Source: Alphaproteobacteria bacterium (GTDB lineage: Bacteria > Pseudomonadota > Alphaproteobacteria > Puniceispirillales > Puniceispirillaceae). From it: a DNA stretch of 6,341 bases. Below are positions 1 through 4,950 of the stretch, in pieces. Location of the stretch: NCBI GenBank assembly GCA_011525265.1, contig WTHV01000078.1, forward strand, positions 1 through 6,341. The letters are read 5' to 3'. Both the position numbers and the translations under genes were made by a program. The notes under the pieces were generated by a model, which was not told the DNA's origin, searched no databases, and was given only the letters and a program-made list of their open reading frames with translations. How positions within the stretch are numbered: position 1 is the stretch's first letter; the number at the start of each line of letters is the position of its first letter.

Positions 1-1007
1 CAGGTGTTATTTTCTGCCCTATCTCAGAGGCAATCCATAGCCACCCTGAATTGGTGAAAAAATATATTGGGTCAGTTGTGCCTGTTGGCGATAATTATTT
101 CTCAGCGCTAAATTCAGCTGTCTTCACTGATGGCTCATTCGTCTATATTCCAAAAGGCGTGCGCTGTCCGATGGAGCTTTCAACCTATTTCCGTATTAAT
201 GAGAAAAATACAGGCCAGTTTGAACGCACACTTATCATTGCAGAAGATGCCTCTTACGTCTCCTACCTTGAAGGCTGTACCGCACCGCAAAGAGATGAAA
301 ATCAGCTTCATGCCGCTGTTGTTGAGCTTGTGGCACAAGAAGATGCTGAGATTAAATATTCAACTGTACAAAATTGGTATCCAGGTGATGCAGAAGGCAA
401 GGGCGGGATTTATAATTTCGTTACCAAGAGAGGGGCCTGCCGTGGTGACCGTGCGAAGATTTCATGGACACAAGTTGAAACAGGCTCTGCTGTGACATGG
501 AAATATCCCTCATGTATCTTGCAGGGTAAGGATTCTGTTGGAGAATTCTATTCTGTTGCGGTCACAAATGGCGCACAGCAAGCTGATACAGGCACCAAGA
601 TGATCCACCTAGGTGAGGGCAGCCGCTCGACGATTATCTCAAAAGGGATTTCGGCAGGTAAGTCAAACAACACCTATCGTGGGCTGGTTCAGGTCATGCC
701 AAAGGCTGAGAATGCGCGTAATTTCACGCAATGTGACTCACTGCTAGTCGGTGATAAATGCGGGGCGCATACGGTGCCTTACATTGTCTCTCGCAACCCA
801 ACAGGCAAGGTAGAACATGAGGCAACAACCTCTCGTATCTCCGAAGATCAGATGTTCTATTGCCGTCAGCGTGGCCTTGATGAAGAAGAAACCGTCTCAT
901 TGATTGTGAATGGCTTCTGCCGCGAGGTGATGAAAGAGCTACCTATGGAATTTGCTGTTGAAGCACAAAAATTAATCGGAATCAGCCTTGAAGGCTCAGT
1001 AGGATAA
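1..1007 (+). CDS. sufB: Fe-S cluster scaffold protein SufB, 5'-truncated
   Basis: SufB is the core scaffold subunit of the cytosolic SufBC2D complex, where sulfide and iron are assembled into a nascent cluster. The frame is open from base 3 (first residues GVIFC) to a TAA at 1005-1007, giving 334 visible residues. Against the 495-residue E. coli protein about 160 N-terminal residues lie outside the window, so the TTG at 51 is an internal codon and not the start. The visible part matches SufB almost continuously: KGVRCPMELSTYFRIN, STVQNWYPGD, NFVTKR, QQADTGTKMIH, TIISKGISAG, NFTQCDS and EHEATTSR. The Cys of NFTQCDS (codon 732-734) corresponds to E. coli Cys405, the persulfide-accepting and cluster-building residue. 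The Glu-His-Glu at 813-821 corresponds to E432-H433-E434 near the SufB-SufD interface. The protein ends in the typical SVG. It is followed by sufC after 12 bases in the same frame. Identification is very secure. Confidence 0.97.
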   Translation, partial: GVIFCPISEAIHSHPELVKKYIGSVVPVGDNYFSALNSAVFTDGSFVYIPKGVRCPMELSTYFRINEKNTGQFERTLIIAEDASYVSYLEGCTAPQRDENQLHAAVVELVAQEDAEIKYSTVQNWYPGDAEGKGGIYNFVTKRGACRGDRAKISWTQVETGSAVTWKYPSCILQGKDSVGEFYSVAVTNGAQQADTGTKMIHLGEGSRSTIISKGISAGKSNNTYRGLVQVMPKAENARNFTQCDSLLVGDKCGAHTVPYIVSRNPTGKVEHEATTSRISEDQMFYCRQRGLDEEETVSLIVNGFCREVMKELPMEFAVEAQKLIGISLEGSVG

Positions 1008-1019
1008 GAGTGTCCAGAT

Positions 1020-1772
1020 ATGAATCTATTAGAAATTAAAAACCTAAAAGCCAAAATTGGCGATACCGAAATTTTGCATGGGATTGATCTGACCATCAAT
1101 CGCGGGGAAGTACACGCGATTATGGGTCCAAATGGCTCAGGCAAAAGCACCTTATCTTATGTGCTATCAGGGCGTGATGGTTATGAGGTCACAGAAGGCG
1201 AAATCTTGCTTGATGGTGAATCTGTGCTTGATATGGAAGCGGATGAGCGTGCCAGAGCAGGGATGTTCTTGGCCTTTCAATATCCTGTGGAATTGCCAGG
1301 TGTCGGCGGTATGAGCTTTTTGCGTGCGGCAGTGAATGCCCGCCTTCGTGAAAAAGGCGAGGACGAAGTTGACCAGCTTGCCTTTGTGAAGATGGTCCGT
1401 GCCAAAGCCAAAGACCTTGGCGTGGGCGATGAGATGTTGAAGCGCGCTGTGAATGTTGGTTTTTCTGGCGGTGAGAAGAAACGCTATGAAATCCTGCAAA
1501 TGGCATTGCTAGAGCCAACAATGGCGGTGCTTGATGAAACAGATTCTGGCCTTGATGTCGACGCGCTTCGTATTGTCTCTGAGGGCGTAAATGCGCTCCG
1601 TGGTGATACAAGAGGTATGTTGGTTATCACGCATTACCAACGCTTGCTGTCACATATTGTGCCAGATTATGTCCATATCCTCGCAGGTGGACGTATCATC
1701 AAATCAGGTGATAAGTCTTTGGCGTTAGAGGTTGAAAATAACGGCTATGCGGGGATTATCGATGCAGCCTAA
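1020..1772 (+). CDS. sufC: Fe-S assembly ATPase SufC
   Basis: SufC is the ABC-type ATPase of the SufBC2D scaffold; it binds SufB and SufD and uses ATP to remodel them, and is soluble rather than part of a transporter. The 250-residue product is the usual family length (E. coli 248). All ATPase motifs are present: Walker A GPNGSGKST at residues 36-44 (Lys42), Q-loop Gln87 in AFQYP, signature FSGGEKKR at 148-155, Walker B ending in LDETD with Asp172 and Glu173, D-loop SGLD at 176-179, and switch His205 in ITHYQ. The FSGGEKKR form and the DETDSGLD stretch are specific to SufC, not to transporter ATPases. The ATG at 1020 follows sufB by 12 bases; the only purine-rich stretch upstream is a weak AAGAG at 1006-1010 overlapping the sufB stop, so expression probably depends partly on coupling to sufB. 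The C-terminus overlaps the start of sufD. Confidence 0.98.
   Translation: MNLLEIKNLKAKIGDTEILHGIDLTINRGEVHAIMGPNGSGKSTLSYVLSGRDGYEVTEGEILLDGESVLDMEADERARAGMFLAFQYPVELPGVGGMSFLRAAVNARLREKGEDEVDQLAFVKMVRAKAKDLGVGDEMLKRAVNVGFSGGEKKRYEILQMALLEPTMAVLDETDSGLDVDALRIVSEGVNALRGDTRGMLVITHYQRLLSHIVPDYVHILAGGRIIKSGDKSLALEVENNGYAGIIDAA
1751..1755 (+). promoter_or_regulatory. likely ribosome binding site of sufD
   Basis: GGGGA lies six bases before the ATG at 1762 and inside the last codons of sufC. Its spacing supports 1762 over the in-frame alternatives at 1732 and 1747 as the sufD start, and its location within sufC implies that sufD is translated by ribosomes arriving from sufC or re-initiating at its end. 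Confidence 0.5.
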
Positions 1773-2937
1773 TCTATTACGCGATACAGCCAACCTATGT
1801 ATACAGGCACGCCAAGCCTTTGATGCCAATGGTTTGCCTGCGGCAAAAAATGAGGCTTGGATTTACACAAGGCTTCAAGATGTGACGGTAAATCCGTCTT
1901 TTGCAGGTGATGAGACAAGTGATAATGAATCTGGCGTCTTAACATTCGCTGCTGGTTGGTTGCAATCTGGCGCCCAAAATCTGCCAACATCAGTAACAGT
2001 ATCAGAGATGACAGATGATAGCGTGCTAGCAGAATTTGCCGCCCATTTGCCAGAGGATCATTTCCTTGGCTCTTTGTCTCTTGGTCATGCAACAGGGGCT
2101 TATCTTATTGAAGTGCCAGCTAATGCGAAGCTTGATACACCACTTCAGCTTGTCTTTAATGGCGGTGATGAGGGAGAATCATCTCACCCGCTTTTATTTA
2201 TCAAGGTTGGGGCAGGCGCCCAGTTCCAGATGGCAGAAATTCATTCAGGCACAGCCAGTCTTTCTGCCCCTGTAATCGTCGTAGAGGCAGGTGCTGGTGC
2301 AGTCATTGACCATGTCAAGCTGCAAGCAGAAGATGCGACAGCAACACATCTTGCTCTCAGCATTTTCGCTGTTGCAGAAAAAGCAGATATTAATTCATTT
2401 ACCGCCGCTATTGGTTCGCGTCTTGGACGTCATGAGACACACGCGCACCTTAATGGGGAAGAGATTGAGATGGCATTGTCATCTTTGTATCTTGGTCGTG
2501 ATAAACAGCATCAGGATATTACAACACGTATGCTGCACCATATGCCAAATTGTACCTCTAATCAGATTATCCGCGGTGTGCTTGATGATACGGCAAAAGG
2601 GGTATTCCAAGGCAAAGTCCTTGTCGCACGTGATGCACAAAAGACAGATGGCCAGCAGATGAGCCGTGCACTTTTGCTATCACGCCAAGCAGAAGCAGAT
2701 GCCAAGCCTGAGCTTGAGATTTATGCAGATGATGTCGTCTGCTCGCATGGGGCGACTGTTGGTGAGCTTGATGAAACGCACCTTTTCTACCTCAAAAGCC
2801 GTGGCATTGCAGAAGATGATGCCAAGAATATGCTGATTGAGGCCTTTTTGATTGATGCGCTAGAGCAAGTGCGTCACGACACATTAGCAGAGATTTTGTC
2901 ACACGCTGTTCATGGTTGGATGGCAGAGGGGGCTTAA
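1762..2937 (+). CDS. sufD: Fe-S cluster assembly protein SufD
   Basis: SufD is the SufB paralogue that completes the SufBC2D scaffold and contributes to iron entry and cluster formation at the SufB-SufD interface. From the ATG at 1762 the product is 391 residues, slightly shorter than E. coli SufD (423). Residues 24-38 hold the N-terminal GLPAAKNEAWIYTRL, the family's recognisable 'xEEWKYT' helix. The right-handed beta-helix core follows, with its repetitive hydrophobic and Gly/Ala-rich strands. The best conserved block is the C-terminal KPELEIYADDVVCSHGATVG at 315-334, where His329 corresponds to the functionally important His360 of E. coli, with Cys327 beside it. LFYLKSRGI at 341-349 is also typical. 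In-frame TTG (1732) and ATG (1747) codons lie further upstream; 1762 is preferred because it begins just before the conserved N-terminus, keeps the overlap with sufC to 11 bases, and has GGGGA at 1751-1755 six bases ahead of it. Confidence 0.96.
   Translation: MQPNLLRDTANLCIQARQAFDANGLPAAKNEAWIYTRLQDVTVNPSFAGDETSDNESGVLTFAAGWLQSGAQNLPTSVTVSEMTDDSVLAEFAAHLPEDHFLGSLSLGHATGAYLIEVPANAKLDTPLQLVFNGGDEGESSHPLLFIKVGAGAQFQMAEIHSGTASLSAPVIVVEAGAGAVIDHVKLQAEDATATHLALSIFAVAEKADINSFTAAIGSRLGRHETHAHLNGEEIEMALSSLYLGRDKQHQDITTRMLHHMPNCTSNQIIRGVLDDTAKGVFQGKVLVARDAQKTDGQQMSRALLLSRQAEADAKPELEIYADDVVCSHGATVGELDETHLFYLKSRGIAEDDAKNMLIEAFLIDALEQVRHDTLAEILSHAVHGWMAEGA
2925..2932 (+). promoter_or_regulatory. strong ribosome binding site of sufS
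   Basis: AGAGGGGG sits four bases before the ATG at 2937 (its AGAGG core about seven bases away), within the final codons of sufD. It is the best Shine-Dalgarno-like sequence in the window and fixes the sufS start at 2937 rather than at the in-frame TTG at 2916. Confidence 0.7.
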
Positions 2938-4157
2938 TGGTTGATTTTGCGGCATTAAGAGATGATTTTCCAATCTTAAAGCAAGAGGTGAATGGTAAGC
3001 CTCTATGCTATCTTGATTCGGCGGCTTCATCACAAAAACCGCAAATGGTTTTGGATGCATTAACCAAAGCCTATGCTGAGACCTATGCCAATGTGCATCG
3101 TGGTTTGCACCATCTCTCTGAGGCTTCGACAGATGCCTATGAGGCGGTTCGGCAAAAAGTTGCTGGCCTGATTAATGCGTCATCGTCTGATGAGGTTATC
3201 TTCACCTCAGGTGCAACGATGAGTTTGAACCTTATCGCTCACTGTTGGGGCGGTGCTAATCTGCAAGAGGGGGATGAAATTCTCATATCTATCGCAGACC
3301 ATCATGCCAATATTATCCCTTGGCAAATGATAGCACAGCGCACAGGCGCGAAAATCATTGCTTGTCCTATGGGGGCAGATGGTGATTTCGATAAAAAGGC
3401 TCTTGCAGATCTGATTTCTGATAAGACAAAGATTATCTCTCTGCCTCATGTCTCAAACGTGCTTGGTACGGTCTTTCCGGTAAAAGAGATTGCCAAAATG
3501 GCGCATGAGGTTGGCGCTATTTTTGTCGTGGATGGCTGTCAGGGTGTCGTTCATATGCCTGTTGATGTGCAAGACATTGATTGTGATTTTTATGTCTTTT
3601 CAGGTCATAAGCTCTATGGTCCAAGCGGAATTGGGGTTTGTTGGGGTAAGGCAGAAATCTTAGCTGATATGCCACCATTCCTTGGGGGTGGTGATATGAT
3701 TGATGATGTAGAGATTACGCACGCGACCTATGCAGAGCCGCCAGCTCGCTTTGAAGCAGGCACGCCGCCTATTGCAGAATGTATTGGCCTTGGGGCGGCG
3801 ATTGATTATGTTCAGCAAATTGGTATGGCCGAAATCCATGCCCATGAACAAGACCTCATCCGTTATGGAATGCAACGCCTCTCAGAGGTGGAAGGTCTTA
3901 CCTTTATTGGCACAGCCGCAGGTAAGTCAGGTGTGATTAGTTTCACCCTTGATGATGTGCATCCCCATGATATCTCAACCTTGATTGACCATGATGGTGT
4001 CGCGATTAGAGCAGGGCATCATTGTGCACAGCCTTTGATGAAATCATTGGGCTTGTCATCCACAGCAAGAGCATCTGTAGGGCTATATAATACACCAGCT
4101 GATTTTGATGTGCTTGTCGAAGCCTTGCATAAGGTCAATAGGATATTCAAAGCATGA
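2937..4157 (+). CDS. sufS: group II cysteine desulfurase SufS
   Basis: SufS is a pyridoxal-phosphate enzyme that converts L-cysteine to L-alanine and holds the released sulfur as a persulfide for SufBCD, normally through SufE or SufU. The product is 406 residues, equal to E. coli SufS. Recognisable parts in order are LDSAASSQKP (27-36), ANVHRGLHHLS (51-61), DHHANIIPWQ (121-130; His122 stacks on the cofactor), VVDGCQG (197-203; Asp199 and Gln202 contact the cofactor), SGHKLYGPSG (222-231; Lys225 is the Schiff-base lysine), RFEAGTPP (271-278) and RAGHHCAQP (358-366; Cys363 is the persulfide cysteine, E. coli Cys364). The short RAGHHCAQP loop marks group II (SufS) rather than IscS. Unusually, the segment that is RGTTE in E. 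coli (92-96) reads SGATM here (91-95). The ATG at 2937 overlaps the sufD TAA by one base and has a strong AGAGGGGG ahead; an in-frame TTG at 2916 is rejected. No SufE gene is in view. Confidence 0.97.
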   Translation: MVDFAALRDDFPILKQEVNGKPLCYLDSAASSQKPQMVLDALTKAYAETYANVHRGLHHLSEASTDAYEAVRQKVAGLINASSSDEVIFTSGATMSLNLIAHCWGGANLQEGDEILISIADHHANIIPWQMIAQRTGAKIIACPMGADGDFDKKALADLISDKTKIISLPHVSNVLGTVFPVKEIAKMAHEVGAIFVVDGCQGVVHMPVDVQDIDCDFYVFSGHKLYGPSGIGVCWGKAEILADMPPFLGGGDMIDDVEITHATYAEPPARFEAGTPPIAECIGLGAAIDYVQQIGMAEIHAHEQDLIRYGMQRLSEVEGLTFIGTAAGKSGVISFTLDDVHPHDISTLIDHDGVAIRAGHHCAQPLMKSLGLSSTARASVGLYNTPADFDVLVEALHKVNRIFKA

Positions 4158-4567
4158 CAAAGCCATCTGATGATAATTTGACACTGCATGATTTTTTGCC
4201 TGATACCAGTGATGGTTATACCGCTTATGCAGGTGAGGCGCGTGATGGCGCACATAAAGGCCACCCAAGCAAAGAGGCCATTATTGCGGCGCTTGAGACG
4301 ATTCAAGATCCAGAGATTCCTGTGAACATCTATGAATTGGGCTTGATTTACGATATCATCACTGATGAAAGTGGCGATGTGCGCATTACCATGTCTTTGA
4401 CAGCACCAGGTTGTCCTGTGGCAGGCGAAATGCCAAAGCAAGTGGCAGATGCGGTTGCCAAAAATGATGATGTCGGGCGCGTCAGCGTCTCATTGGTGTG
4501 GGATCCAGCTTGGACACCTGACCGGATGAGCGAAGATGCCAAAATGGCACTTGATTTTTCATTCTAG
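4154..4567 (+). CDS. sufT: SUF-associated DUF59/MIP18-family maturation factor SufT
   Basis: This is a small protein of the DUF59 (MIP18/PaaD-like) family. Family members located in SUF operons, called SufT, assist maturation of Fe-S proteins and are not part of the scaffold. The 137-residue product has the diagnostic DUF59 features: ALETIQDPEIPVNIYELGLI (46-65), followed by TMSLTAPGCPVAGEMP (79-94) with the conserved Cys87, and a C-terminal SLVWDPAWTPDRMSEDAK (113-130). The first 40 or so residues, before PSKEAIIAAL, form a polar extension outside the domain with no motif I recognise. The ATG at 4154 overlaps the sufS TGA in an ATGA arrangement, pointing to translational coupling; AGGA at 4140-4143 is a modest ribosome site. 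Starting later would trim only the extension. Position between sufS and sufA is typical of alphaproteobacterial SUF operons. The family is certain; the exact biochemical role rests on studies of relatives. Confidence 0.93.
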   Translation: MTKPSDDNLTLHDFLPDTSDGYTAYAGEARDGAHKGHPSKEAIIAALETIQDPEIPVNIYELGLIYDIITDESGDVRITMSLTAPGCPVAGEMPKQVADAVAKNDDVGRVSVSLVWDPAWTPDRMSEDAKMALDFSF

Positions 4568-4571
4568 CGAA

Positions 4572-4576
4572 AAGGA
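4572..4576 (+). promoter_or_regulatory. probable ribosome binding site of sufA
   Basis: AAGGA lies in the 20-base gap after the sufT TAG, 11 bases before the first of two tandem ATG codons (4588) and 14 before the second. The spacing favours the first ATG but is longer than ideal; the GAAAAG directly before the ATG is too close to be a better candidate. Confidence 0.45.
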
Positions 4577-4587
4577 TTTGTGAAAAG

Positions 4588-4944
4588 ATGATGTTTGACC
4601 CTTCAAAGCCAATCCTGACGCTGACGGATAAAGCAAAAACCCATGTCAAAACATTAATGTCAAAGGCTGATAGCGATGCGATGGGGCTTCGTGTCGGCAT
4701 TAAGACGGCTGGCTGTTCTGGTTTGCAATATGTGGTAGAATTCGCCACTGAGAAAAAGCCTTTTGAAGATGTGATAGAGCAAGATGGTGTGGCGATCTTT
4801 ATTGACCCGTCTGCTGTGATGTTTTTGGTTGGCTCTGAGATGGATTGGGTAGAAGAGAAATTCTCCTCTCGTTTCGAATTTAACAATCCCAATGAAGCCG
4901 CACGTTGCGGTTGTGGGGAAAGCTTTACGATTGAGGGGCAATAG
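4588..4944 (+). CDS. sufA: A-type Fe-S carrier protein (SufA/IscA family)
   Basis: A-type carriers receive Fe-S clusters from the scaffold and hand them to client apoproteins in the cytosol. The 118-residue product has the HesB/IscA signature: Cys43 in IKTAGCSGLQYVVEF (38-52) and the C-terminal pair Cys107 and Cys109 in NPNEAARCGCGESF (100-113). These three cysteines are the cluster ligands. Length and the Cys-x63-Cys-Gly-Cys spacing are normal. SufA, IscA and ErpA cannot be separated firmly by motif alone; the SUF context favours SufA. Two ATG codons stand in tandem at 4588 and 4591, so the protein may begin one residue later; AAGGA at 4572-4576 is closer to the first, though at a rather long 11 bases. 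It follows sufT by 20 bases and precedes the exporter by 6, in the same reading frame as the exporter. Confidence 0.94.
   Translation: MMFDPSKPILTLTDKAKTHVKTLMSKADSDAMGLRVGIKTAGCSGLQYVVEFATEKKPFEDVIEQDGVAIFIDPSAVMFLVGSEMDWVEEKFSSRFEFNNPNEAARCGCGESFTIEGQ
4933..4938 (+). promoter_or_regulatory. possible ribosome binding site of the Atm1-like exporter
   Basis: GAGGGG lies inside the last codons of the A-type carrier gene, 12 bases before the ATG at 4951. The spacing is on the long side, but no better site or alternative upstream start exists, since the in-frame TAG of the carrier gene at 4942-4944 closes the frame. Confidence 0.45.
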
Positions 4945-4950
4945 CCTGTC

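Noticed and set aside
51..56. TTG/GTG at 51-56 as the sufB start
   Set aside because: The frame is open back to base 3 and the upstream residues (GVIFCPISEAIHSHPE) match the interior of SufB; this is a gene cut by the window edge, not a short SufB.
1167..1611. Minus-strand open frames of 110 and 140 residues inside sufC
   Set aside because: They are antisense shadows of a gene with all ATPase motifs; the translations are His/Gln/Arg-rich and look non-coding.
1732..1761. Longer sufD beginning at TTG 1732 or ATG 1747
   Set aside because: The extra 10 or 5 residues do not resemble SufD, would deepen the overlap with sufC, and ATG 1762 has a well-placed GGGGA.
2916..2936. Longer sufS beginning at TTG 2916
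   Set aside because: It would put the strong AGAGGGGG ribosome site inside the gene; ATG 2937 gives the standard 406-residue length.
4019..4441. 140-residue minus-strand open frame across the sufS-sufT junction
   Set aside because: It is antisense to the SufS persulfide loop and the SufT domain, with no family resemblance.
4568..4587. Terminator or promoter in the largest intergenic gap (sufT-sufA)
   Set aside because: Twenty bases contain a ribosome site but no inverted repeat followed by a T-run and no room for a -35/-10 pair outside the sufT coding region.
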